In this document: positions 46,278 through 55,127 of the stretch, one piece after another
Layout of the letters: each line of letters begins with the position of its first letter
How positions within the stretch are numbered: position 1 is the first letter of the stretch
Assembly (NCBI RefSeq): GCF_000953675.1
Contig: NZ_LN679998.1
Span: forward strand, 3,223,029 to 3,287,028
Source: Paraclostridium sordellii
GTDB taxonomy: Bacteria > Bacillota > Clostridia > Peptostreptococcales > Peptostreptococcaceae
Length of the DNA: 64,000 nucleotides
Reading direction: 5' to 3'
Made by a program: the position numbers and the translations under genes
Notes under the pieces: generated by a model
Told to the model about the DNA's origin: nothing
What the model saw: only the letters and a program-made list of their open reading frames with translations
Databases searched by the model: none

Positions 46278-46598
46278 TCACTCCCTATTATCTAAATAAT
46301 TTTTAAGATTAGATAAATCTCCATACCATCTCTCCACGCTATGGTCTTCCTCTATACCTTCTCTTATCTTTTCCTTTATTTTATAATCTATTTCTTTAAA
46401 ACTAATACCTAATCTCTTTGATAGCAAATATGTAACCATTACTATATTAGCTAAGGTATCTTGTAATATTTGGTCTACTGGTCTAGTTCCTTTAAATAAA
46501 AGATTAAATAAATCCCCCAAACTAATAATTAATTCTGTTTTCATCCATTCAATTATCTTTATATTCTTTGTTATTTCTGAATTTTTATCTAGTCTCAA
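46278..46598 (-). CDS. MazG-like family protein
   Basis: 106 aa, all helical. KGTRPVDQILQDTLANIVMVTYLLSKRLG with following DYKIKEKIREG resembles the MazG-like nucleotide-pyrophosphohydrolase fold, but the classical ExxE metal motif is weak. It is seven bases upstream of the yybS gene. The start is TTG (46596-46598) after GGAGGGGGG. Function uncertain. Confidence 0.7.
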   Translation of the reverse strand: MRLDKNSEITKNIKIIEWMKTELIISLGDLFNLLFKGTRPVDQILQDTLANIVMVTYLLSKRLGISFKEIDYKIKEKIREGIEEDHSVERWYGDLSNLKNYLDNRE

Positions 46599-46664
46599 TA
46601 TTTCCCCCCTCCTTAATATATAAACATTATATCATAAATCATAGTAGTTTTAACCAATAAAAAA

Positions 46665-46684
46665 ACGAGCCCATAAAGGCTCGT
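46665..46684 (-). terminator. Terminator of the rpsF-ssb-rpsR operon
   Basis: ACGAGCC pairs with GGCTCGT over a six-base loop and is followed by T7 on the minus strand, eight bases after the rpsR stop. Confidence 0.9.
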
Positions 46685-46692
46685 CCTTTTTC

Positions 46693-46920
46693 TTAGTCTA
46701 ATGTATATGGTAATAAAGCTAAGTTTCTAGCTCTCTTTATAGCAACTGTTAATTCTCTTTGATGCTTAGCACAAGTACCAGCTATTCTTCTAGGTAATAT
46801 TTTACCTCTTTCAGTTACGTATTTTTGTAATCTTTGAGTGTTTTTGTAGTCTATCTTAGCGTTTTTATCAGCACAGAATTGACAAACTCTTTTTTTCTTA
46901 CGTCTCTTTTTGTTTATCAT
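46693..46920 (-). CDS. rpsR: 30S ribosomal protein S18
   Basis: 75 aa. Basic head with a zinc-ribbon-type [13 protein letters not shown] (the Cys-containing form of S18) and the conserved [20 protein letters not shown]. Last gene of rpsF-ssb-rpsR. AAGGAGGG before the ATG. Confidence 0.97.
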   Translation of the reverse strand: MINKKRRKKKRVCQFCADKNAKIDYKNTQRLQKYVTERGKILPRRIAGTCAKHQRELTVAIKRARNLALLPYTLD

Positions 46921-46937
46921 GTCAGTTTCCCTCCTTT

Positions 46938-47387
46938 TTAGAATGGTATATCGTCATCATCTATAGCTTGGAAACCTTGAGGATCTAGACCTGTAGGTTC
47001 AAAGCTTGGCTCGAAACTAGGTTCAAAGCTTTGATTTTGACTTGGATATGGACTATCCGATCTATTTTTATTGCTATCTAAGGCTTGTATATTACGCGCA
47101 CTAACCTTAGTGAAAGTTCTTCTCTCACCTGATTGATTTTGGTAATTGTCAACTCTTATAGAACCTTGTAGCGCAACTAATCTACCTTTTGATATATAGT
47201 TTGCACAAAATTCAGCTGATTTTCCCATAACCTCTACAGGTATAAAATCTGTTTCTCTACTACCATCTTTTTTAGCATAATCTCTATCAATGGCAATAGT
47301 AAATGTTGCAACGGCTGTTCCTGTTCCTGGGATGTATCTTAACTCAGGATCCTTTGTTAATCTTCCCACTAATACAACATGATTCAT
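46938..47387 (-). CDS. ssb: Single-stranded DNA-binding protein
   Basis: 149 aa. OB fold (1-107; [34 protein letters not shown]), then a Ser/Gln-rich linker with tandem SFEP repeats (about 120-132) and the acidic tail DDDDIPF that docks partner proteins. Between rpsF and rpsR, the standard position. Confidence 0.97.
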   Translation of the reverse strand: MNHVVLVGRLTKDPELRYIPGTGTAVATFTIAIDRDYAKKDGSRETDFIPVEVMGKSAEFCANYISKGRLVALQGSIRVDNYQNQSGERRTFTKVSARNIQALDSNKNRSDSPYPSQNQSFEPSFEPSFEPTGLDPQGFQAIDDDDIPF

Positions 47388-47427
47388 TTAAACACCGCCT
47401 ACTTTACGTAAATTTATATATTAGTTA

Positions 47428-47706
47428 TTAAGCAACAACTATCATATGTCTTATTACGTTCTCGTTTATCTTTAAGTTTCTGTCTATTTCCTTTGGAACT
47501 TCAACACCTGACTTAAAGTTAACTAATACATAGTAACCTTCAGTGAACTTAGCTATTGGGTAAGCTAACTTCTTAGTACCCCAAACATCTACTTTCTCAA
47601 CTTCACCTTCAGTAGCTATAACTTCTTTAACCTTGTTTAATACAGCTGTTCTTACTTCTTCATCTGCATTAGGCTTTACTACGAAAACTAATTCATAATT
47701 TTTCAC
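47428..47706 (-). CDS. rpsF: 30S ribosomal protein S6
   Basis: 92 aa from GTG at 47704-47706, eight bases after GGGAGGT; an upstream in-frame GTG overlaps that site. KNYELVFVVKPNADEE and the WGTKKLAYPIAKFTEGYYVL core are typical. It heads the rpsF-ssb-rpsR operon and binds S18 in the 30S platform. Confidence 0.95.
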   Translation of the reverse strand: MKNYELVFVVKPNADEEVRTAVLNKVKEVIATEGEVEKVDVWGTKKLAYPIAKFTEGYYVLVNFKSGVEVPKEIDRNLKINENVIRHMIVVA

Positions 47707-47731
47707 ACAATTCACCTCCCTTTGGACTTTA

Positions 47732-47773
47732 CGGCTCTGCTACGCAGAGCAGAGAAATGAGATTAAAATCTCA
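47732..47773 (-). promoter_or_regulatory. Candidate S6:S18 autoregulatory leader of rpsF
   Basis: On the minus strand a GC-rich hairpin, GCTCTGC-GTA-GCAGAGC, is followed at once by CCG, the trinucleotide recognised by S6:S18 in known rpsF leaders. A second hairpin (TGAGATT/AATCTCA, 47758-47773) precedes it. Confidence 0.5.
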
Positions 47774-47941
47774 TACTTTACACATTTTATCACTTATAAA
47801 ATAAATTGTCAATTTAATTTTATTTTATACTTTTACTGAGTTTCATAAACATACATATAAATTAAATTAGGTAAATTTAGGTTTTAATTATTAAAACAAA
47901 ATTATATTTTTTATAAATAAAAATATAATCTATTATAGACT

Positions 47942-47984
47942 ATGCATAAAAAATAGTGGCCAAAGGCCACTATTTTTTATGCAT
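47942..47984 (-). terminator. Terminator of the aminotransferase gene
   Basis: Perfect 20-base arms with GTGGCC/GGCCAC at the tip and an AAA loop, overlapping the last codons at 47977. Confidence 0.9.
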
Positions 47985-49179
47985 TTACATTTTCTGATAA
48001 TGCTTCATTTAAAGCTTCTGCTAATCTCTTAACTCCATCTACTATTTTTTCATCTGGCATATTAGAGTAATTTAATCTAAATGTATTTTCTTTTCCTCCA
48101 TTAGGGAAGAAAGATCCACCTGGAACATAAGCAACATTATTTTCTAAACATTTTTCCATTATTTTTCTTGCATCTAAATGTTTAGGTAGTTCTACCCAAG
48201 TGAATAATCCTCCTTCTGGATATGTATGTTCTACTACTTCTGGGAAGCATTCATCTATTGTACTTAACATTAAATCTCTACGCTTTTTATAAACTGTTTT
48301 TATCTTCTCAACATGTGCATCTAAATCATAAACATCTATAAACTTACTTACCTCTCTTTGAGATATTGTAGATGCTTGTAAATCTGCACCTTGCTTAACA
48401 AATACAAACTTAGATAGAATTTCTGGAGATGCACAAACCCATCCTATTCTATATCCTGGACAGAATATCTTAGAGAAAGAACCTAAGAATATAACTAATC
48501 CTTTTTCATCCATTCCTTTTAATGATGGTAAAATTTCACCTTCAAATCTTAATTCTCCATACGGATTATCTTCTACTACTGGTATTTCAAACTTATTTAT
48601 GACATCCATGAATTTTTTACGTCTATCCATAGACCATGTTTTACCTGTTGGATTTTGAAAATCTGGTATAACATATATCATCTTTACATTCTCTGTTGTT
48701 TCTAATATCTTTTCTAACTCTTCAATTATCATTCCATCTTTATCAGTTGGAACTTCTATAAACTTTGGACAGTACGCCTTAAAAGCATTTAATGCTCCTA
48801 AGTATGATGGACTCTCTACTAGAACTACATCTCCTTCATTTAAGAATATCTTACCTGCAAAATCTAGTCCTTGTTGTGATCCACTTGTAATTAATAAATC
48901 ATCTTTTGATACACTAGTTTTAAGCTTTCTATTCATTCTTTCTGCGATTTGTTCTCTTAAAGGTCCAAATCCTTCTGTTGTTGTATATTGTAGAGCCTCT
49001 CTTCCAGATTCCTCTAAAACTAATCTTGATATTTCCTTCATTTCTTCAACTGGAAATAATTCTGGAGCTGGAAGTCCTCCTGCGAAAGATATTACTTCAG
49101 GTTTTTCAGTTAACTTTAAAAGTTCACGAATTTCAGATCCTTTTAATCCATCCATTCTTTTTGCAAATTTGATAGCCAT
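47977..49179 (-). CDS. PLP-dependent class I aminotransferase (2-aminoadipate/MocR-related type)
   Basis: 400 aa. ISFAGGLPAPELFPVEEM, ALQYTTTEGFGPLREQIAER, the YVIPDFQNPTGKTW cofactor loop and the Schiff-base Lys in FLGSFSKIFCPGYRIGWV mark the 2-aminoadipate aminotransferase (LysN/ARO8) group, used for branched-chain, aromatic or aminoadipate substrates. The ATG at 49179 follows GGGGGAA; an in-frame ATG 57 bases upstream has no site. Confidence 0.87.
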   Translation of the reverse strand: MAIKFAKRMDGLKGSEIRELLKLTEKPEVISFAGGLPAPELFPVEEMKEISRLVLEESGREALQYTTTEGFGPLREQIAERMNRKLKTSVSKDDLLITSGSQQGLDFAGKIFLNEGDVVLVESPSYLGALNAFKAYCPKFIEVPTDKDGMIIEELEKILETTENVKMIYVIPDFQNPTGKTWSMDRRKKFMDVINKFEIPVVEDNPYGELRFEGEILPSLKGMDEKGLVIFLGSFSKIFCPGYRIGWVCASPEILSKFVFVKQGADLQASTISQREVSKFIDVYDLDAHVEKIKTVYKKRRDLMLSTIDECFPEVVEHTYPEGGLFTWVELPKHLDARKIMEKCLENNVAYVPGGSFFPNGGKENTFRLNYSNMPDEKIVDGVKRLAEALNEALSENVNA

Positions 49180-49254
49180 ATTTAAGTTTCCCCCTTGGTA
49201 AAAATTGTTCCCAATATAATTATAACAACAATCCAACCAAATGAAAACGTTTCT

Positions 49255-49440
49255 TTACAAGTTTTTTACCTTTTTTATTCTTTTTTCTAAAGTTTCTCTA
49301 TCTAATTGTACAATTCTTGAGCAATTTAGACATTTTATTTTAAAGTCCATTCCAGCTCTTGTTATTTCAAACTCTTTGCAGCCACAAGGGTGTTGCTTCT
49401 TTAGTTCTATAATATCACCTACATTTAATTTCATTGGCAC
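49255..49440 (-). CDS. DUF951-family small protein
   Basis: 61 aa if started at GTG 49438-49440, which has AGGAG at good spacing. KLNVGDIIELKKQHPCGCKE then FKIKCLNCSRIVQLDRETLE is the full DUF951 pattern with CGC and CLNC, a likely zinc site. Found widely in Firmicutes near parA/parB; function unknown. It follows the DUF3343 gene directly. Confidence 0.88.
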   Translation of the reverse strand: MPMKLNVGDIIELKKQHPCGCKEFEITRAGMDFKIKCLNCSRIVQLDRETLEKRIKKVKNL

Positions 49441-49451
49441 TTTAATCACTC

Positions 49452-49715
49452 CTATCTTAATTTAGTTATTTCTTTTTTACCTCCACTTAATCTACTAACT
49501 TTGAATATTCCATGATATAAAATTTCATTTTCTTCAAGTGAATTTATAACAGTATCCATATCTGATTCTAAAAATCTAACAGATATTCCGCAACTTGAAC
49601 TTATTTCTCTAGGTGTTGGTAGAGTAGTTACCTTTATATCTTTCTCATTTAAAACTTTATCTGTTCTTATTGCATGGTGAGTTGAGTTGAATGCTACTAT
49701 ATACATTTCGTTCAT
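49452..49715 (-). CDS. DUF3343-family protein
   Basis: 87 aa. YIVAFNSTHHAIRTDKVL then TLPTPREISSSCGISVRF with a conserved Cys in SSCGIS. DUF3343 proteins occur with YedF and cysteine-desulfurase-like enzymes in clostridial selenium gene sets, and yedF lies just upstream here. Role in sulfur or selenium transfer is inferred. Confidence 0.85.
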   Translation of the reverse strand: MNEMYIVAFNSTHHAIRTDKVLNEKDIKVTTLPTPREISSSCGISVRFLESDMDTVINSLEENEILYHGIFKVSRLSGGKKEITKLR

Positions 49716-49763
49716 TTATTATTCTTCCTTCCTAATTATGTCTTTTAATTGTTTTTATTCATA

Positions 49764-49800
49764 AATAAAGACTACATAAACTTGTCATGTAGTCTTTATT
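49764..49800 (-). terminator. Terminator after yedF
   Basis: Perfect 14-base arms (49764-49777, 49787-49800) directly after the yedF stop, so DUF3343-DUF951 needs its own promoter. Confidence 0.8.
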
Positions 49801-49802
49801 AT

Positions 49803-50393
49803 TTATAAAGATATAGTTTTTGACGAATTATTCATTGTCTCTACTATAGTATACATATTTGTTACTGTTCCGACCTTTAAATCATCTTTTAATCCATAAT
49901 AATCCAAACATGTTCCGCAAGATAAAATTTCAACCCCTGCATCTTGTAAGATCTTAAGATTTTCTATTGTCGCTTCATTTTCCGTCGTTAATTTTATGCC
50001 ACTATTAACAAATAATATACTCTTTGGATAAGGTTTACTTTCTGTTAAAGTATATATATATCCTTTCATAAGAACATGTCCTAATTCATCATTTCCATTT
50101 CCCATTTTATCTGAATTTATAAATATACATGTATCCGATAAAGACTCTTGTGATTTTTCTTCTATTATAACATTTTCACCTTTTATAATCTCTATACAAA
50201 TTAAATCTTTTTCTGATTTTAATACACTAGCATCATAGTTCATTGATTTTGCTAATTTAAAAATATTTTCCTTAGCAATTTCGTTATCTACAGTTACAAC
50301 TACTGCCCCTTGATCTATATTATCTAGTTCTTTTTTTGTATTTATAACTGGTTTAGGACAAGCTAATCCTCTGGCATCTAACTCTATTCTCAT
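49803..50393 (-). CDS. yedF: YedF-type sulfurtransferase-like (selenium metabolism) protein
   Basis: 196 aa. An N-terminal TusA/SirA-like domain (1-70) has LDARGLACPKPVINTKKEL with the reactive Cys12; the C-terminal DsrE-like half (85-190) holds VEILSCGTCLDYYG with a CxxC. This fusion is the YedF family, marked in selenium-utilising bacteria and thought to hand on sulfane sulfur or selenium. AAGGAGATG before the ATG. Confidence 0.85.
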   Translation of the reverse strand: MRIELDARGLACPKPVINTKKELDNIDQGAVVVTVDNEIAKENIFKLAKSMNYDASVLKSEKDLICIEIIKGENVIIEEKSQESLSDTCIFINSDKMGNGNDELGHVLMKGYIYTLTESKPYPKSILFVNSGIKLTTENEATIENLKILQDAGVEILSCGTCLDYYGLKDDLKVGTVTNMYTIVETMNNSSKTISL

Positions 50394-50502
50394 AAATACT
50401 CATCTCCTTATATAATACTCCCTTAATTTTATCATATATACTAATATTTTGTTATAGGTTATTTCTATAGTATTAATAAGAAAGATTAAATTAAGCTATC
50501 AA

Positions 50503-51528
50503 TTATTTTATAGTAAATAATTGCAAGTTATTCTCTAGTATGATAAACAATGATTTATTGTTTATCATAGATACATGTTTAATCTTTTCAGCAAATAGCT
50601 TTATTTCTTTTCCTTTTGAGTCTAATATTTTGTTATCTGTAACCGCAATAAATGAATATCCTAAGTTTAAAATTTTATTTATATTTTTTTCATTTATTTT
50701 AACTTTTTCAACTTCTTTATCTTTTATGAGTAAAATATCTCCATCATTTTCTATTATGTATAATTTATCATCATTTATGTTGCTATAGTTTTTTAAATCA
50801 TCAATATTAAAAGAATTTATAGTTTTTAATTTATTATTTAGTTTAGTTATTTTATTTTTCTCAATTACATATAATCCATTTTCGCTAAGCTCTAAGTTTA
50901 ATATAACAGACTGGTTTATATTCATTGATTCTTCTAAATTCCCATTATAATCATAACTCAAAATCTTACTTTCTATACTTTTATCTGTTTTTAATAAACA
51001 TAAATAAATTTTATTTGAAGTATATTCTATATCCGTTACCACACCATCTAACTCAATAGATTTAACAAGATTAAACTCAAAATCATATATATTTGCTATA
51101 TTTTTTTTATCCTTTTTAAATATATATATATAAGAATCATTTTCTAAGCTTTTATATACTAGCCCACTCTTTTTCATACTCCTCTTTAAAACTACCTTAC
51201 CTTTTTCATTTACACTATAAATAACATTTTTTTCTTTATCTAAAATGTCTATATATTTATTACTACTTATAGTAGGATTTTTTATTCCTAGCTCTAAATT
51301 AAATATTTCATCTCCATTTTTGTTTATGCCCCTAAGAGTCCCTTGTTCGTAAATAACTATATTTGATTTATATTCTGTATATTTTACATCTTTTCCTATA
51401 TTAAATTTTTTTAAATTATCTAAGCTGGTTGTCTTTTTATTAAAACTAGAACTAAAAGCAGTAAATATCTTAGGATTTATTAATATTAAAATTATAAAAA
51501 TAACTATTAACTTCCATTTATTTTTCAT
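50503..51528 (-). CDS. Membrane-anchored beta-propeller-like protein (possibly DUF5711)
   Basis: 341 aa. An N-terminal membrane segment (about 5-27) anchors an extracellular domain made of repeated beta-hairpins (NKNGDEIFNLEL, NEKGKVVLKRS, DYNGNLEESMN, SKGKEIKLFAE), each with an Asn/Lys-Gly turn like a propeller. This resembles clostridial DUF5711 proteins, function unknown. AGGGGGAA precedes the ATG. It follows the RstA-like gene with a terminator between. Confidence 0.6.
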   Translation of the reverse strand: MKNKWKLIVIFIILILINPKIFTAFSSSFNKKTTSLDNLKKFNIGKDVKYTEYKSNIVIYEQGTLRGINKNGDEIFNLELGIKNPTISSNKYIDILDKEKNVIYSVNEKGKVVLKRSMKKSGLVYKSLENDSYIYIFKKDKKNIANIYDFEFNLVKSIELDGVVTDIEYTSNKIYLCLLKTDKSIESKILSYDYNGNLEESMNINQSVILNLELSENGLYVIEKNKITKLNNKLKTINSFNIDDLKNYSNINDDKLYIIENDGDILLIKDKEVEKVKINEKNINKILNLGYSFIAVTDNKILDSKGKEIKLFAEKIKHVSMINNKSLFIILENNLQLFTIK

Positions 51529-51574
51529 ATATTTCCCCCTAAAAACTTAATACTTATAATTTCTATATATAAAC

Positions 51575-51602
51575 AAAAGACTCCTTTTTAAAAGAGTCTT
51601 TT
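51575..51602 (-). terminator. Terminator of the RstA-like gene
   Basis: AAAAGACTC pairs with GAGTCTTTT; it lies at the stop codon of the gene at 51602. Confidence 0.8.
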
Positions 51603-52894
51603 TAGATAATTTCTAAGTTTTGATATAAGCATACACCTTTTTGGTAGTATTCTAATTCTTTTTCTTTTGATATATTTGAATATAATTTTCCTAATTCAAT
51701 ATATAAATCTGCAAGAGTTTTTTTATCATTTAACTCTTTTATTATATTTATACATTTTAATAGATACTCTATCGCTAATTTATTATTGTCCTCTTTTTTG
51801 TATATTTCTGAGTAATATTTTAGAGCCTTATATTCAAAGTACTTATTTTTATTCTTTATTGCACTTGCTAAAGCTGTTTTTGAATATTTTCTAGCTTCCT
51901 CAAAGTTATTTAATTTGATATATGATTGGATTATTTTTATTATTACATCTATAGAACACTCATCCTCGTCATATCTTTTAATTTCATAAGCTTTTTTTGA
52001 GTACTCTAAAGATTTTTCACTTTCTCCTATACTTTCATATACTTCACAAATCCTAATGTAAACATTTGCCAAACCAGTCTTATTATCCTCTTTTTCTAAT
52101 AAATCTAATGCTGTTTTAAACTGTTGCTTTGCCTCTTCATATTTGCCTACACTCATTAATTTGTTAGCCTTAGATACCATTAGTCCTGCTTCTTCCTTAC
52201 AGTTTATTGTAATATCTAAGTTTTTAATTTTTTCTATATATTCTAAAGCATCATCATCTTTATTTAATTGTGTATAACAAAATGATATATTACTATACAA
52301 ATCTTTTTTTATATTAACATCATTTAACTTGTTTTCCTCTATTATTTCTTCAGCAAATTTAAAATTGCTTAATGCTCCTTTATGGAAATTTTCTTCCATA
52401 TAAATTTTTCCTATATTTATATAACATCTAGCTATATTCTCTTTATCATCATTTTGTATAAAGAAATATAATGATTTTTCAAAGTTAATTATAGCTGCAT
52501 TGTAATCCTTTTGTCTCAAGTTAATAGTTGCAAGCAATAGATTGCATTTTCCATAGTTGTCTATAAGTTGATATTCAGTACATATCGACATAACTTTATT
52601 TATTTCTTCCTTAGCCTTTTCAAGTTCCTTACATTTTATATAAATCTCACTTTGTATTATTAAATTATCAGTTAATTTCTTTGCTTGCATTTCTTTCGTT
52701 TCTAGTAAGTAATCTACGCTAACCTCTAGACAACTAGCTAAGTACTCTAATAATTCATGGCTAGTATGTGACTTATCTCTTTCAATATGACTTATTTGCG
52801 CTGCAGTTATTCTTTCTCCAGCTAGCTCTTTTAGTGTTAAGTTTTTTTCTTTTCTTAACTTCTTAATTTTCTCTCCTAAGCTTAGAATTTCCAT
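51602..52894 (-). CDS. RstA-like RRNPP-type regulator (HTH plus TPR)
   Basis: 430 aa. An N-terminal XRE helix-turn-helix (about 6-60; KIKKLRKEKNLTLKELAGER, AAQISHIERDKS) precedes six or more TPR-like repeats (about 70-425; YINIGKIYMEENFHKGALSN, YIRICEVYESIGESEKSLEY). This is the architecture of peptide-sensing RRNPP regulators. Its place beside the cysteine-desulfurase-like and par genes matches rstA of Clostridioides difficile, which links sporulation and toxin control. The ATG at 52894 follows AGGGGGG. Orthology is inferred from architecture and position. Confidence 0.75.
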   Translation of the reverse strand: MEILSLGEKIKKLRKEKNLTLKELAGERITAAQISHIERDKSHTSHELLEYLASCLEVSVDYLLETKEMQAKKLTDNLIIQSEIYIKCKELEKAKEEINKVMSICTEYQLIDNYGKCNLLLATINLRQKDYNAAIINFEKSLYFFIQNDDKENIARCYINIGKIYMEENFHKGALSNFKFAEEIIEENKLNDVNIKKDLYSNISFCYTQLNKDDDALEYIEKIKNLDITINCKEEAGLMVSKANKLMSVGKYEEAKQQFKTALDLLEKEDNKTGLANVYIRICEVYESIGESEKSLEYSKKAYEIKRYDEDECSIDVIIKIIQSYIKLNNFEEARKYSKTALASAIKNKNKYFEYKALKYYSEIYKKEDNNKLAIEYLLKCINIIKELNDKKTLADLYIELGKLYSNISKEKELEYYQKGVCLYQNLEII

Positions 52895-53042
52895 GTCTGC
52901 CCCCCTAGAAAACATTTTCTTATAATAAAATTATAACTTATATTTATCATAAATACACTAATTTCTTTAATTATGTACAATATATTTTTATATTTTTACA
53001 AATTTTCATCATTTTTTTATAAATTTTGTATTTTTAAGTAAA

Positions 53043-53085
53043 AAAAAGATTTAATCAGAATATTATATTCTGATTAAATCTTTTT
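53043..53085 (-). terminator. Terminator of the cysteine-desulfurase-like gene
   Basis: Perfect 20-base arms with a three-base loop, overlapping the end of the gene at 53084. Confidence 0.88.
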
Positions 53086-54232
53086 AAAAATTAATTTCTC
53101 TTTCTATATTTTTTAATGCTTCTATTGTTTTGTCGATTTCTTCTTTAGTGTTAAAGTATCCCAAACTAAATCTTACAGTTCCTTGTATTAATGTTCCTAA
53201 AGTCTCATGAGCAAGAGGAGAACAGTGTATACCTGATCTTGTTTCTATATCATACTTATCATCTAACATAAATGTTATTTCTCCTGAGTCTATATCTCCT
53301 ATATTAATAGAAATTACAGCTGCTCTTTTTTTACTATCTAAAGGCCCATAAATTTTTATATTTGGAACTTCATTTAATCTATTCAACATATATTCACATA
53401 AATTCTCTTCATGTTCTCTTATATTTTCTATCCCTTGTTCCAAAATAAATTTTACTCCTGCATTTAATCCAGCTATTCCTGGAGTATTGTGAGTTCCAGA
53501 TTCATATCTATCAGGCATCATATCTGGTTGGAATAAATTCTCAGAGTTACTTCCTGTTCCACCTTCTTTAAGTATATCTAGGTGTAAATTCTCTCTTATG
53601 TATAAGATACCTGTTCCTTGTGGTCCTAACAAACATTTATGACCTGGGGCAGCTAACATGTCTACATTAATACTTTTAACATCTACATCATACACGCCTA
53701 GTGTCTGAGATGCATCAACTAAGTAAAGTATATTATTTTCTTTAGCTATATTGCCTATAGCTTCTATATCAACTAAAGTTCCACATACATTTGAGGCATG
53801 AGTTGTAACAATAAGTTTTGTGTTAGATTTTATAGCTTTTCTTATATCCTCAGGATTTAGTTGTCCCAATCTATCACATTTAACTATGGTATGTTCTACA
53901 CCTTTTTCCTCTAATGCTTTTATAGGTCTTATTACTGAGTTATGTTCAATACTAGATGTTATAATATGATCTCCTGATTTAACAACTCCCTTTATAGCAA
54001 GGTTTAAAGAATCTGTAGCATTATGAGTAAAAATTATATTCATTGGATTTTTTACATTTAATAGTTTCGCTAAATTTTCTCTACATTCGTAAATTTCCAT
54101 GCCTGCTCTCATAGCTAACTTATGTCCTGCTCTTCCTGGGTTTGCTCCATAGTTTTCCATGCAATCTAATACTGATTCATATACTTGTTTTGGTTTTGGA
54201 AATGTTGTAGCTGCATTATCTAAGTAAATCAT
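53084..54232 (-). CDS. Class V aminotransferase, cysteine-desulfurase family (selenium-associated type)
   Basis: 382 aa. IYLDNAATTFPKPKQV, the His of THASNVCGTLVD, the PLP lysine in MLAAPGHKCLLGPQGTG, and the active-site Cys in TRSGIHCSPLAHETLGT define the NifS/CsdB group. The TFPKP opening and RSGIHC ending fit the subgroup that occurs with YedF and DUF3343, which may release selenium or sulfur from (seleno)cysteine. Its gene follows parB by 15 bases, but is convergent with nothing; transcription comes from the par operon. Confidence 0.85.
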   Translation of the reverse strand: MIYLDNAATTFPKPKQVYESVLDCMENYGANPGRAGHKLAMRAGMEIYECRENLAKLLNVKNPMNIIFTHNATDSLNLAIKGVVKSGDHIITSSIEHNSVIRPIKALEEKGVEHTIVKCDRLGQLNPEDIRKAIKSNTKLIVTTHASNVCGTLVDIEAIGNIAKENNILYLVDASQTLGVYDVDVKSINVDMLAAPGHKCLLGPQGTGILYIRENLHLDILKEGGTGSNSENLFQPDMMPDRYESGTHNTPGIAGLNAGVKFILEQGIENIREHEENLCEYMLNRLNEVPNIKIYGPLDSKKRAAVISINIGDIDSGEITFMLDDKYDIETRSGIHCSPLAHETLGTLIQGTVRFSLGYFNTKEEIDKTIEALKNIEREINF

Positions 54233-54247
54233 ATTAAGTCCCCTCTC

Positions 54248-55126
54248 TTATGCATCTTGTCCTTCTAATAATAATGATACTATATTATCTAAATCTTCGT
54301 CATTATAATACTCTATTTCTATCTTTCCTTTTTTCTTTCCTTTAGAAATATTAACTTTTGTCCCAAAAACATTAGTTAATCTTTCTTCTACATCCACTAT
54401 ATAGATATCTTTTTTCTTAGGCTTTTTCTCTATTACACTAGTTTCATTTTCAAGTATTTTCTTAGCTATTTTTTCTGTTTCTCTAACCGATAGTTCTTCT
54501 TCAATTATTTTATTAGCTACTTTACACTGAATTTCTTTATTAGGTATTCTAAGTAATGCCTTTCCATGTCCTGGAGTTATTCTATTATCTTCAACCATCG
54601 CCACAACACCTTTATCTAGATTTAAAAGCCTTAAAGTGTTAGTTATATGTGGTCTACTTTTCCCAACTGCTTCAGATATCTCTTCTTGTGTTACTTTATA
54701 GTTATCAATTAAACTTTTGTATGCTATAGCTTCTTCTATTGCATTTAAATCTTCTCTTTGTAGGTTCTCTATAAGAGCTATTTCCATTAAATCTTTCATT
54801 GGTATGTCTTTTATAACGGCTGGCATCTCTTTTAATTTAGCCTTTTTAGAAGCTCTGTATCTTCTTTCTCCTGCTATTATCATATATTTACCAGAATCAT
54901 CTGGCTTAACAACTATTGGTTGTAATACTCCATAATTCTTAATAGAATTTGATAAAACTTCTATTTTTTCCATATCAAAAACTTTTCTAGGTTGATCTGG
55001 ATTTGCATAAATTTTGCTTATATCTATATTTACAATATCTTTTGAATCTATATCCTCTTTAACATTTGGAATTAAGGCCCCTAATCCCTTTCCTAGTCTA
55101 TTTGAACGTCTCGTCGTTTTTTCCAT
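54248..55126 (-). CDS. parB: Chromosome partition protein ParB (Spo0J)
   Basis: 292 aa. ParB N-domain with the CTP/arginine-patch AGERRYRASKKAKLKEMP and the ENLQREDLNAIEEA motif, a helix-turn-helix (TQEEISEAVGKSRPHITNTL), and a C-terminal dimer domain (ERLTNVFGTKVNIS). It loads at parS and spreads as a clamp. Gap to parA is one base. Confidence 0.94.
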   Translation of the reverse strand: MEKTTRRSNRLGKGLGALIPNVKEDIDSKDIVNIDISKIYANPDQPRKVFDMEKIEVLSNSIKNYGVLQPIVVKPDDSGKYMIIAGERRYRASKKAKLKEMPAVIKDIPMKDLMEIALIENLQREDLNAIEEAIAYKSLIDNYKVTQEEISEAVGKSRPHITNTLRLLNLDKGVVAMVEDNRITPGHGKALLRIPNKEIQCKVANKIIEEELSVRETEKIAKKILENETSVIEKKPKKKDIYIVDVEERLTNVFGTKVNISKGKKKGKIEIEYYNDEDLDNIVSLLLEGQDA

Positions 55127-55127
55127 A

